In this document: in pieces, positions 6,952-15,074 of the stretch
Position numbering within the stretch: position 1 is the stretch's first letter
How the letters are laid out: each line of letters opens with the position of its first letter
NCBI RefSeq assembly: GCF_008124625.1
Contig: NZ_VNHM01000019.1
Span: forward strand, 1-47,849
DNA length: 47,849 nt
Direction: 5' to 3'
Source: Desulfallas thermosapovorans DSM 6562
Lineage (GTDB): Bacteria; Bacillota; Desulfotomaculia; Desulfotomaculales; Desulfallaceae
Notes under the pieces: model-generated
What the model was told of the DNA's origin: nothing
What the model saw: the letters and a program-made list of their open reading frames with translations, nothing else
Databases searched by the model: none
Position numbers and translations under genes: made by a program

Positions 6952-8175
6952 ATGGGCAGGTTCACCGGCCACCAGGATGGACATACTCTTATTTTGATCA
7001 TTATAATTTCCACAATACTTTTTATATCCACCACGGTTTTGGGAGCCATTGTGGGTATGAGCTATGTAAATGTAACCAGGGAGGAAGAACTGCTCCGGGT
7101 TTATTACGCGGCCGATGCCGGTATTGAAAAGACCCTGGCGATGGTAAAGGCGGAGCCCGCCTTGTTGAACGGCGTGCCCAAAACGGGTGGTGATAACTTT
7201 GGCACTGTCATTCCGGAAACAGAGATAAAAAGCGGCGTTACAGCCACAGTGGAGGCCGGCAAGTCAAAGCAAATTATCGGCACCTTGTTGAGCATCAGGT
7301 CTTTGGGTAAACGGAAAGCCGTTAACGGCGAACTGTTGGCTCAAAAAACACTCCACTGTGAGGCTGTTGTATATGATCCTGCGGAATATTTTAACGGTTT
7401 TATGATTTTGCCGGACCAGCCCGGTGATTTTAATTTTGATGGCATGCTCATGTTAACAGGGGCAGGGAACTTGGTTTTAAACGGCAGCATTAATCTATTT
7501 ACATTCCCGGTACAATGGGACGGCGATCTTGTTGCAAGCGGCGATGTGAAGGGCGCTGATATTGACAATAACATTTCCGGGCAAATACATGAACGTTACC
7601 GGTACATTCCCCCTTTCCCCGATCTTGATGTGGAATATTATTTTAAAATGGCTGATAATAGTGGAAAGGTGTTCGATGGGGGCGTTAGTTTCGGCATTAA
7701 TACGGGGGCAGGTAAAGGGGAGGAACCGGAAGAGATCAGGGAGCCGGGGGAAACGGGGGAAATGACTGCCTATAACGGTTTTTATTATGTGGATGGGGAT
7801 TTAGATATTGAAGGGAACTATAGCGGTACCGCACTGTTTTTTTCCACCGGTACCATTACCGTGATGGGAGACCTTAAAAGTTCAACGGGGACTACAGGCG
7901 CGGGCGGTTTGACGCTGGTGAGCTTTAAAGATGTGATTATCAACGGGGAGGTAGTTGAGGCTAACATTATAGCCAGTGGTTCTTTGGTCATCCGGCATGG
8001 TGCGAAGCTGTACGGTTCGGCTTGCGTGAGAGATGTGAAATTTTTACACGATACGCCGGTAACAGGTCCTTTTGCATTTGAAGTATATGAGGCAAGCAAT
8101 ATCAAGCCCATTGAAGGGGCTTTAAACATACAAATAAAAGAAATACAATGGAAGGAACAGTACCCGGTTTTTTAG
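6952..8175 (+). CDS. PilX-like pilus assembly protein with beta-rich tail
   Basis: The N-terminus has one membrane helix (about residues 11-36) followed by REEELLRVYYAADAGIEKTLAMVK, the typical PilX N-terminal helix. It lacks a strict G-F-x-x-x-E cleavage motif. The remaining 340 residues are rich in Gly, Val and Asn and include short repeating strands (TITVMGDLKSSTG, DVIINGEVVEANIIASGSLVI) that suggest a beta-helix or bactofilin-like fold. The protein (407 residues) closes the four-gene pseudopilin operon and is the only large member. It may be the exposed tip protein or adhesin of the filament; that role is inferred. Confidence 0.7.
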   Translation: MGRFTGHQDGHTLILIIIISTILFISTTVLGAIVGMSYVNVTREEELLRVYYAADAGIEKTLAMVKAEPALLNGVPKTGGDNFGTVIPETEIKSGVTATVEAGKSKQIIGTLLSIRSLGKRKAVNGELLAQKTLHCEAVVYDPAEYFNGFMILPDQPGDFNFDGMLMLTGAGNLVLNGSINLFTFPVQWDGDLVASGDVKGADIDNNISGQIHERYRYIPPFPDLDVEYYFKMADNSGKVFDGGVSFGINTGAGKGEEPEEIREPGETGEMTAYNGFYYVDGDLDIEGNYSGTALFFSTGTITVMGDLKSSTGTTGAGGLTLVSFKDVIINGEVVEANIIASGSLVIRHGAKLYGSACVRDVKFLHDTPVTGPFAFEVYEASNIKPIEGALNIQIKEIQWKEQYPVF

Positions 8176-8232
8176 AGTATCGCCGGGGTGCGGCTTTCAA
8201 TGAATCAGAACTGTATATGGAAAAATGAATGC

Positions 8233-8256
8233 AGCACGGGCATTTTGGCCCGTGCT
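8233..8256. terminator. Hairpin between convergent genes
   Basis: A perfect 9-bp GC-rich stem (8233-8241 with 8248-8256) encloses a six-base loop. It lies between the pilin operon and the convergent HAD gene, whose stop codon forms part of the right arm. The T-rich tails are poor on both sides, so termination is likely but not certain. Confidence 0.55.
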
Positions 8257-8887
8257 ACATTTGGCACAGGATAAAATCGCATATCTCCGAGGGGTTTTGC
8301 GCCAACAGGTCCGGGCCGCAATCCGCCAGCAGTTCCTCTGCGTCATACCCCCATGTTACGGCAATAACTCCGATGTTGTTTTTCCGGCAGGCGACAATAT
8401 CCCGGCATTCGTCCCCCACATAAATCACTTCACTGCTGCTTAAAGAGTGCCTGGCCAAAAAAACCCCAATGGCTTTGTCTTTACCAAATATTCCACCTGA
8501 GGAAATAATGTTATCGAAAAGGTTAATATTGTTATGGTCCAGAAAATCTTTAATATTGTTGGCTGAGTTTGATGAAATAATACTGAGCGCCAGTCCCTTT
8601 GCTTTGAGTTGTTGCAGTACTTCCTTCATGCCTTTGTTGGCTTGTAAAGAACGGGTGGCCCGTCTGTATTTTTGGGTTAATTCATGTTTAAGCAGGGGAA
8701 GTTTGTAAAAGGGAAGATTAATGGCCCTGCACCTTTGGGGAATGGATAAAGAGCGCAGGTATTCATACTCATCTTCCTTTATTTCCCTGAGCCGGTATTT
8801 GGGGGCCAGTTCATTTAGCAATTCAACGGTCAGGTAACGTGATTCCACAATGGTACCGTCGAAATCAAAAATGACATGTTTAATCAT
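8255..8887 (-). CDS. HAD-family hydrolase (phosphoglycolate phosphatase-like)
   Basis: This 210-residue protein has all four HAD motifs: the nucleophile DFDGT (Asp8, acid-base Asp10), a Ser in IISSNS (about residue 110), Lys in GKDKA (about 135) and the acidic GDECRD (about 157). A helical cap between motifs I and II puts it in subfamily IA with Gph and PpaX. It removes phosphate from a small phosphorylated metabolite in the cytoplasm; the substrate cannot be told. It is a single gene on the minus strand that converges on the pilin operon. Confidence 0.85.
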   Translation of the reverse strand: MIKHVIFDFDGTIVESRYLTVELLNELAPKYRLREIKEDEYEYLRSLSIPQRCRAINLPFYKLPLLKHELTQKYRRATRSLQANKGMKEVLQQLKAKGLALSIISSNSANNIKDFLDHNNINLFDNIISSGGIFGKDKAIGVFLARHSLSSSEVIYVGDECRDIVACRKNNIGVIAVTWGYDAEELLADCGPDLLAQNPSEICDFILCQM

Positions 8888-9091
8888 TTATACACTCCCC
8901 ATATAAAAACTTCCGGTTAACGCTGTCAATTACATAACCGGCGGCGTTTTGGTGTTTGGTTTTGGTGTTCGTAAATGTAGTTTACCATATTTCTAAATTG
9001 GGCGGCCGGCTTGGGCTGCCTGCAGGAGTATATATTTAAACCATAGAATTTTAAAGGGTGTGAAAAGTAAACCGAAGGGAAGGCCGGTTTT

Positions 9092-10552
9092 ATGGGGCAC
9101 ATGGCGGGTAAGGATATATATCGCAGGTTGGGCGAGAAAATTGACAATCTCACCGTGAAATCCCCTTGGAACGAGGCCCTGCACCGGGTACTCAAGGAGT
9201 TGTACACCGAAGAAGAAGCGGACCTGGTGGTGCAAATGCCCTACTTGCTTTCCAGTGCGGATAGAATTGCCGGTATAACCGGCATTGATCCTGAAATAAT
9301 GCAGGGCCGTCTGGCAAGTTTGGCGGAGAAGGGGTTGGTGCTGGACCTTTACCATGACGGCCGGTACTATTACATGCCCTCTCCGCTTATGGTCGGTATA
9401 TTCGAGTTTACCATGATGCGCAGCGGCAGCTTTAACCCCACGGTTGCGGCGAACCTGTTTTACGCCTACCTGTCCGGCAGCGGGGATTTTTACCGGGCTA
9501 ACGCCGGTGACGGGCAGCAAATCGCCTTGGCCAGGGCTCTACCATATACAGATGCGGTGGCACCGGAAGATGTGGTGGAAATTCTGCCATATGAAAAAGC
9601 CGAGGCCATTGTGGACAGCCACAGGCAATATGCCATCGGTACCTGTGCCTGCCGGCACGAGAAGCTGCACAGCGGCCACAAAAACTGTTCCGTGCCCCTG
9701 GACACCTGCATGTCCTTTGGTTATGCTGCGGATTATTTGATCAGGCATAATATGGCCGTGCAGGTCAGCCGCGGTCAGGCAATGGAGAACCTGGCCCGCT
9801 GCCGGGAATTGGGGCTGGTGTTTTGCGCCGATAACGTGCAAAGGAACGTCACCTTTATTTGTTGCTGCTGTGCTTGCTGTTGCAATATGCTCCAGGGCAT
9901 CAATAGGTTCGGGTATCCCGGCTTTATCAAAACCTCCGGCTTTATTGCAACTGTGGAGAGTGATAAATGCACGGGCTGTGGCCGGTGTGCCGCGGCTTGC
10001 CCGGTAAAGGCCATCCGTTTGGCGCCTGTCCAAAGAGGTAATCCGGCCAATTCGGTGCTGGCCGGTGCGCTGCCCGCCCGGGGTGGAGCACCGGTTGGTT
10101 TGGACGCAGTCGCTCCGCTACCCGGTCAGGGTAACGAAACCCTTGGTTACCCGGAAAGCAAGCCCGTGTCCGGGCCGGCTTCCGGCAGCGTACAGAAACC
10201 CGTGAAGTTTTCCTTAATAGATGAAGATATCTGCCTGGGGTGCGGGGTGTGCGTAACGCAATGTGTTTTTCGGGCACTGCGGCTTAGAAAACGCCGCCAG
10301 AGGGTGCTGCCCCCGGAGACCACTTTTGAACGCAACATACTGGCCTGTCTGGAAAGGGGAACCCTGCAGAACTACATATTTGACGATCCCGGTGCCGTCA
10401 CCCACCGGGTGATGCGGGGTATCCTGGGGGGTATTCTGAAACTACCCCCGGTTAAAAAAGCGCTGGTCAGGGATACATTCCGTTCCGCTTTTATTAATAC
10501 ACTTGTGGCGGTGGTAAAGCTAACGGATAAACACTGGATTACCAAACTTTAA
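9092..10552 (+). CDS. 4Fe-4S dicluster protein with winged-helix-like front and extra Cys clusters
   Basis: The 486-residue protein has three parts. Residues 1-150 look like a helical, winged-helix-type domain (YLLSSADRIAGITGIDPEIM, then GLVLDLYHDGRYYYMP). The middle carries CACRHEK (about 184) and a run CCCCACCC (about 257-264). The C-terminal third has two ferredoxin motifs, CTGCGRCAAACP (about 292) and CLGCGVCVTQC (about 380), separated by a Pro/Gly-rich linker of about 60 residues. The second motif lacks the usual final proline. It probably transfers electrons in the cytoplasm, but its partner is not adjacent. The alternative start ATG 9101 is possible. Confidence 0.75.
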   Translation: MGHMAGKDIYRRLGEKIDNLTVKSPWNEALHRVLKELYTEEEADLVVQMPYLLSSADRIAGITGIDPEIMQGRLASLAEKGLVLDLYHDGRYYYMPSPLMVGIFEFTMMRSGSFNPTVAANLFYAYLSGSGDFYRANAGDGQQIALARALPYTDAVAPEDVVEILPYEKAEAIVDSHRQYAIGTCACRHEKLHSGHKNCSVPLDTCMSFGYAADYLIRHNMAVQVSRGQAMENLARCRELGLVFCADNVQRNVTFICCCCACCCNMLQGINRFGYPGFIKTSGFIATVESDKCTGCGRCAAACPVKAIRLAPVQRGNPANSVLAGALPARGGAPVGLDAVAPLPGQGNETLGYPESKPVSGPASGSVQKPVKFSLIDEDICLGCGVCVTQCVFRALRLRKRRQRVLPPETTFERNILACLERGTLQNYIFDDPGAVTHRVMRGILGGILKLPPVKKALVRDTFRSAFINTLVAVVKLTDKHWITKL

Positions 10553-10631
10553 GAGGCTGTCCGAAAAGCCCGTGCGAGGCCCATTTTAATCTCTGTGAAA
10601 TTGTAATCAATCATATTGAAATAAAAACCCT

Positions 10632-11135
10632 TTATTTACCAGCCCTTTTCCCCCAGGGTTTAAATACGGAAATAAAGGCCGCCAGAACCAGGACAAAGGC
10701 TTGCAATGAACCCAAATACCTGTTCATTGCAGCAAATTGCAAGTATGTTGCATTTTGCAGCGCCGCCAGCCCTTCAACCCTGGAGATGGCTTCCATGCCG
10801 TTAACCCAGGGACCCAGATAAAAGGTGCCAAATAAGATTGCTGATATATTAATTATATATTTAAGGATGATCCATTTATATTTAAAAAAACCCCAGTTGG
10901 TTAGCCATGAAAATAAAATACCTGTAATCAAACAGCCTATTGCCGCAGGGATAATGATAAAGTCATCAATTAATTTCACTGACATGTTGACCGCCCAGAG
11001 TTCATTCCCGTTGGAAATGTGGTTTCTAACAAAGCCAAGCAGCAGCATGGCTGCGGCTGAGCCGATCCACATACAGGCAAAAAAGATATGGAAACCCTTT
11101 AACCACGCTTTTCCCGTAAGGCCTATTTTTGGCAT
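10632..11135 (-). CDS. DUF2269-like small integral membrane protein
   Basis: The 167-residue protein has four hydrophobic helices. It starts with a helix preceded by KAWLKGFHIFFACMWIGSAAAM, where the His-x5-Trp-x-Gly pattern is typical of DUF2269 and CopD-like membrane proteins. The start ATG 11135 follows an AGGGGTAGG site; a longer frame from 11204 has no ribosome site. Its function is unknown. CopD-like relatives bind metal or haem through such a histidine, but no further ligand is clear here. It is a lone minus-strand gene. Confidence 0.6.
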   Translation of the reverse strand: MPKIGLTGKAWLKGFHIFFACMWIGSAAAMLLLGFVRNHISNGNELWAVNMSVKLIDDFIIIPAAIGCLITGILFSWLTNWGFFKYKWIILKYIINISAILFGTFYLGPWVNGMEAISRVEGLAALQNATYLQFAAMNRYLGSLQAFVLVLAAFISVFKPWGKRAGK

Positions 11136-11220
11136 TAGTCCTACCCCTTTCATTATATAAAATGGACAAGTCATATGTAAGTAAATAATTATCCACTGTT
11201 CCACCGGTTTAAATTAAATA

Positions 11221-11265
11221 TAACCGCCCTCATATAATTGTCAAGGCAATTATATGAGGCGGTTA
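11221..11265. repeat. Long imperfect palindrome
   Basis: A 19-bp inverted repeat (11221-11240 with 11247-11265, one bulged C at 11227-11229) encloses a six-base loop. It lies upstream of the minus-strand DUF2269-like gene and 400 bases upstream of the acyl-CoA ligase gene, with no T-run on the plus side. It could be a hairpin terminator for read-through, a protein site or a small repeat element. Confidence 0.6.
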
Positions 11266-11513
11266 TCTACGTTACTTCGGTATCCCCGGTTCATCTGTGC
11301 GCAACTCGGTGCATTTGCGGGAGCGGCTGGTGTTGTCATTTGGTGTCCCCCTTTATGACCATGTCACTACTATCCCTGCCTGTGCTGCCGGAACTGCGCA
11401 TAACCAACCGGGGCTTGGTGGATACCCGGGAATTTAAGTTTGTCGATTTTGTAACTATTTATCAATATTAGTATATAGAGAGCAACCCGAGTAATATTTT
11501 AAAATTTACATTA
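11266..11513. other. Intergenic, no supported gene
   Basis: A 77-codon frame at 11238-11471 starts inside the palindrome and has no ribosome binding site and no recognisable sequence. In another phase a short Gly/Ala-rich frame (RYPRFICAQLGAFAGAAGVV) ends at a stop near 11358 and might be a decayed gene end. Neither is called. Confidence 0.4.
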
Positions 11514-11542
11514 TTGAAAAATTTCTATTTTTGTGATATTGT
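11514..11542 (+). promoter_or_regulatory. Sigma-A type promoter of the acyl-CoA ligase gene
   Basis: TTGAAA (11514-11519) and TATTGT (11537-11542) are separated by 17 bases in a strongly AT-rich stretch. Transcription would start near 11549, about 30 bases before the palindromic operator at 11578-11595. Confidence 0.5.
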
Positions 11543-11577
11543 TTAAATAATTAGAAAGTTTAAATTATTACCTTTTT

Positions 11578-11595
11578 TGAATGATTAATCATTCA
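11578..11595. promoter_or_regulatory. FadR-type operator palindrome
   Basis: TGAATGATTAATCATTCA is a perfect 18-bp palindrome. It differs from the Bacillus FadR (YsiA, TetR family) box consensus TGAATGAMTARTCATTCA only at one central base. It sits 27 bases before the start of the acyl-CoA ligase gene, downstream of the likely promoter. A repressor bound here would block transcription, and a long-chain acyl-CoA would release it. Confidence 0.7.
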
Positions 11596-11622
11596 GTGAA
11601 TTTTTTTAAGGAGGTCATTTAA

Positions 11623-13320
11623 ATGGCTAGGGGAGAATTTTTTTGGACCAAGTATTATCCTGAAGGGGTGCCCGAACAGATAGAGATACCCAGTGTACCC
11701 CTTTACCATCTTTTAGAACAGGCCGTCCAAAGGCATCCAAATAACATTGCCACGATTTTTATGGGCCATAAGTTGACCTTTACCCAGCTCAAAGAGCAGG
11801 TAGACAGGTTTGCCACGGCTCTGGATGCCCTGGGGGTGAAAAAGGGGGACCGGGTGGCGGTGATGCTGCCTAACTGTCCCCAAACAGTGATTGCGTACTA
11901 TGCCATTGTCAGTATCGGTGCCGTGGCAGTGATGACCAATCCCCTTTATATGGAAAGAGAATTATCTCACCAGCTTAGGGATGCCGATGTTCAAACATTA
12001 ATATATCTTGATGCCCTTGGTCAGAAGGTGTTTAATGTGCTGCCACAGACAAGGGTTAAAAATTTAATTGTCACCGGCGTGCAGGATTATTTACCTTTGC
12101 CCCTTAATCTGCTTTATCCTATAAAAGCTAAAAAACAGGGACAGGTGCTGGACGTTCCCAAAGACCGGGGGATCCTCCGGTTTAAGGAATTGCTGCAGAG
12201 GCATTCACCGCAGCCGCCAAGGGTGCAGTTGGATCCTGAAAATGACCTGGCTCTGCTGCAGTATACCGGGGGGACCACCGGGTTGTCCAAGGGTGCTATG
12301 CTAACCCATAAAAATCTGGTGGCCAATGTAATGCAGGTTCGCTCATGGTTCCCCGATTGCCAGGAGGGGGAGGAAAGAATACTGGGCGCCCTGCCGTTCT
12401 TTCACGTGTTTGGTATGACGGTGGTCATGAACTTTGCCATATACTGCTGCTCCACCATGATACTACTGCCGCGTTTTGAAATTGATACAGTATTACAGCA
12501 AATAAACAAGTACCGTCCTACCTTGTTTCCCGGTGCACCCACCATGTACGTGGCGGTTATATCCCACCCCGAGGTGAAAAAATATGATATTTCATCTATA
12601 AAAGCCTGTATTAGCGGGGCTGCTCCGCTGCCCGTGGAGGTGCAGGAAAAGTTTGAGAGCTTGACCGGGGGTAAACTGGTTGAGGGATACGGGTTAACGG
12701 AGTCATCCCCGGTTACCCACAGCAACCCCATTTATGGGACCAGGATTGCGGGTTCCATTGGCCAGCCCGTGCCCAATACCAATGTAAAAATTATGGATAC
12801 CGAGCTGGGCACCCGGGAAATGCCGCTGGGTGAGATCGGAGAACTCTGTATCAAGGGGCCCCAGGTAATGAAAGGGTACTGGAATATGCCTGACGAAACG
12901 GCCAAAACGCTCCGGGACGGCTGGCTGTACACCGGGGATATTGCCCGGATGGATGAGCAGGGATTTACTTATATAGTGGATCGTAAAAAGGATATGGTTA
13001 TTGCCGGTGGCTACAATATTTATCCCCGGGAAGTGGAGGAAGTTTTATACGAACACGACAAAGTGCAGGAAGCGGTGGTGGCGGGCGTGCCCGATCCCTA
13101 CCGGGGTGAGACGCTGAAGGCGTATATCATTCTCAAGGAGGGGCAGCAGGCCAGTGAGCAGGAGATCATAGATTTTTGTTACAAACACCTGGCCAAATAC
13201 AAAGTGCCTAAAAAGGTTGAGTTTCGGGATGAATTGCCGAAAACAATGGTGGGTAAAATATTGCGCCGCATCCTGGTGGAGGAGGAAAAGGCCAAGCTGG
13301 AAAAGGCCGCTAAAAAGTAA
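11623..13320 (+). CDS. fadD: Long-chain fatty-acid-CoA ligase
   Basis: The 565-residue enzyme activates a fatty acid to its acyl-CoA through an acyl-adenylate. The P-loop-like motif YTGGTTGLSKGAMLTH (about residue 222), the core GYGLTESSP (about 349), the hinge segment GWLYTGDIARMDEQGF (about 433) and the C-terminal lysine motif PKTMVGKILRR (about 549) are all present, and length is normal. The start ATG follows AAGGAGG at a seven-base spacing. The upstream FadR-like box indicates induction by fatty acids. It lies at the head of a block of CoA-ester enzymes but is separated from them by other genes, so co-transcription is not shown. Confidence 0.92.
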   Translation: MARGEFFWTKYYPEGVPEQIEIPSVPLYHLLEQAVQRHPNNIATIFMGHKLTFTQLKEQVDRFATALDALGVKKGDRVAVMLPNCPQTVIAYYAIVSIGAVAVMTNPLYMERELSHQLRDADVQTLIYLDALGQKVFNVLPQTRVKNLIVTGVQDYLPLPLNLLYPIKAKKQGQVLDVPKDRGILRFKELLQRHSPQPPRVQLDPENDLALLQYTGGTTGLSKGAMLTHKNLVANVMQVRSWFPDCQEGEERILGALPFFHVFGMTVVMNFAIYCCSTMILLPRFEIDTVLQQINKYRPTLFPGAPTMYVAVISHPEVKKYDISSIKACISGAAPLPVEVQEKFESLTGGKLVEGYGLTESSPVTHSNPIYGTRIAGSIGQPVPNTNVKIMDTELGTREMPLGEIGELCIKGPQVMKGYWNMPDETAKTLRDGWLYTGDIARMDEQGFTYIVDRKKDMVIAGGYNIYPREVEEVLYEHDKVQEAVVAGVPDPYRGETLKAYIILKEGQQASEQEIIDFCYKHLAKYKVPKKVEFRDELPKTMVGKILRRILVEEEKAKLEKAAKK

Positions 13321-13488
13321 ACAAAAAAAAGATAGGTTGATAGTGTTTGCTTTGTTATCACTGCTTACTCCGATTTGACCCGTACAGCAATGTGGCTCTC
13401 CCCGGGCAGAATGTATATATTAATGTGAAGGGCAGGATAATTTATATTAGTAATGAATTAGTTAAATAGTCGTTGGAAAACAAGCTTT

Positions 13489-13548
13489 GGTGTCAGGTGT
13501 TGAAGGATTGAAAGTTAAAGAATTTTTAATCCTTCAACACCCGGCGCC
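13489..13548. repeat. Long hairpin downstream of fadD
   Basis: A perfect 14-bp stem (13496-13509 with 13528-13541) extends after one A-C mismatch into six more pairs (13489-13494 with 13543-13548, two G-T). The loop is 18 bases. There is no T-run after the right arm. It lies between fadD and the TGA-interrupted gene and could be a transcript 3'-end stabiliser, a terminator or a small repeat element. Confidence 0.6.
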
Positions 13549-13616
13549 ACCGTGTAAGGTTAATCTATATACTTTTCAAACAGGTAAGAAAACGTGTAGA
13601 AAGGAAATGGAATTAA

Positions 13617-14075
13617 ATGCCGGCCCAGATATTGTTGGCTGCCATCAACCGGGAGCAACTGGCCACCGCCAGCCGCATTGCGGCTGCCCGGGGGATGGTT
13701 GTTTTTGGTACCATGGATGGCGGGTTGTTGAAAAAAATAGAAACCGGTGGCACCGTTGTGCCCGTATATTTTTACGAGCCCGGTTGAGACTGGCCCCGTA
13801 AAGTGGTTGCCGTGGGCAATCTTAAAGCTGTTTGGACCGATTTGCCCGATGTGGACGAAGAGATAACCTTTAAAAAAGAATTTCATCGCTGTTTCGGGTG
13901 CGGTTGGGACAAGGTGATGCTGGGGGCGGAAAAGCCCTTTGATCACCACCGGTACTGGGACGGCTACTTTGCCGTGGCGAGTGTGGCGCCCGGCCAGGGC
14001 CTTACCGTTCTTGATGTTGCCGTGGCGGGCGGTGATGGTATCAAGCCGGTGTGTTATAATGTTATTGTGACTTAA
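13617..14075 (+). pseudogene. Conserved-looking gene with an in-frame TGA
   Basis: One reading frame from ATG 13617 (AAAGGA site about 10 bases upstream) to TAA 14073-14075 encodes about 152 residues with protein-like composition throughout. It is interrupted only by TGA at 13785-13787 (codon 57, in EPG-x-DWPRK). The two halves read MPAQILLAAINREQL..PVYFYEPG and DWPRKVVAVGNLKAV..VCYNVIVT. The simplest reading is a nonsense mutation, for example from CGA or TGG. A selenocysteine is possible: a 7-bp hairpin with a GTG loop (13805-13821) lies 24 bases after the TGA, in the range for bacterial SECIS elements. No neighbouring Cys makes a redox motif. The function is unknown. Confidence 0.55.
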
Positions 14076-14107
14076 AATACGGGGAGTACGGGGAAGGAGA
14101 GCGCTTA

Positions 14108-14935
14108 ATGGTTTTGGATTTTCAACAAGGGATTATGGAGAAGTTGACCAATGGCACCCTGGAACAGCTCAATATGGAGGACAAGTTTAACTTTGCCTGC
14201 GGGCCGGAATGTATGGGCCGGTGCTGTCAAAACATCACCATTTTACTGGACCCGTGGGATGTGGAAGTGATGGCCCGGCACCTTGACATGCCCGGCCAGC
14301 AGTTTTTTACCCGTTATTGTGCAACGGAACCCGACCGGGACAGCGGTTGGCCCCTGGTGTGGCTGGCCAGCGCCGCAAAGGGGCATTGTGCATTTATGCT
14401 GGAGGATGGCCGGTGTTCCATATACCCGGCCCGGTCCCGCAACTGCCGCACTTATCCCCTGGGCCGGGCCGTGCGCTACCACCGGGACGGTGACCGGTGT
14501 CGCAAAGAAGAGCGTATTTTTATGGTGGATCGCATGCAGTTTTGCCTGGGCCACACCTCCCAGCGGGTTTGGACAGTCCAGGAATGGTTTGATGATACTG
14601 CTGCACAGGATTTTTATCTAATGTCCGATGAATATACCGAACTGGTTGATTATGCGGTACGGGTACTACAGTGCCGGGAATGGCTAAGCCCAAAGATAAT
14701 ACAAATGCTAATGCCATTTTTGTTTGCCCCGGATATGCTGCGTAACAAGCTTAATATCAGCGAGGAACAAATTGAGCACCGGGAATTCCACCGCCGCCGC
14801 ATGCAAGCCGTTAAACTTATTCTCACCGATATAGCTTCGGGATTTGGTTACGGGCCGCAGGCCGAGGTTGGTGTAGATGCCTTTACCGGCAGCCTGATGG
14901 ACCGGGTGCGGAAGGTCATGCTTGCCGGTGCATAA
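14108..14935 (+). CDS. YkgJ-family cysteine cluster protein
   Basis: The 275-residue protein has the N-terminal motif CGPECMGRCC (Cys31, 35, 39, 40) and later HCAFMLEDGRCSIYPARSRNCRTYPLGR (about residues 92-120). Together these form the metal-binding pattern of the YkgJ/CxxCxxCC family (PF03692), thought to bind zinc or an iron-sulfur cluster. The C-terminal half is helical and lacks known motifs. It starts 32 bases after the TGA-interrupted gene, behind a GGAGAG site, so the two are probably one transcript. A strong terminator follows. The biochemical role of the family is not established. Confidence 0.8.
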   Translation: MVLDFQQGIMEKLTNGTLEQLNMEDKFNFACGPECMGRCCQNITILLDPWDVEVMARHLDMPGQQFFTRYCATEPDRDSGWPLVWLASAAKGHCAFMLEDGRCSIYPARSRNCRTYPLGRAVRYHRDGDRCRKEERIFMVDRMQFCLGHTSQRVWTVQEWFDDTAAQDFYLMSDEYTELVDYAVRVLQCREWLSPKIIQMLMPFLFAPDMLRNKLNISEEQIEHREFHRRRMQAVKLILTDIASGFGYGPQAEVGVDAFTGSLMDRVRKVMLAGA

Positions 14936-14965
14936 AACTGAAAAGCAGGCTTGATATATTAACTG

Positions 14966-14995
14966 TCCCGGGCATTTTTATCGCCCGGGATTTTT
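14966..14995 (+). terminator. Intrinsic terminator
   Basis: An 8-bp GC-rich stem (14966-14973 with 14983-14990) with a nine-base loop is followed by TTTTT (14991-14995). It ends the transcript of the YkgJ-family gene. Confidence 0.8.
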
Positions 14996-15074
14996 GCCGC
15001 CGGGCGGGGTGTAAAATCACAGGCATATATTTTGCATATGAACATAATTAAATAATTTCGCGGGGGGATTTGTT

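Noticed and set aside
11238-11471. 77-codon frame
   Set aside because: It starts inside a palindrome, has no ribosome site and no protein-like sequence.
13487-13801. 104-codon frame over the hairpin and the TGA-interrupted gene
   Set aside because: It runs in a different phase, includes the hairpin arms and is rich in Cys, Pro and His as expected for a shadow of the real frame.
13560-13949. 129-codon minus-strand frame
   Set aside because: Antisense of the TGA-interrupted gene; composition is a mirror of that gene and there is no ribosome site.
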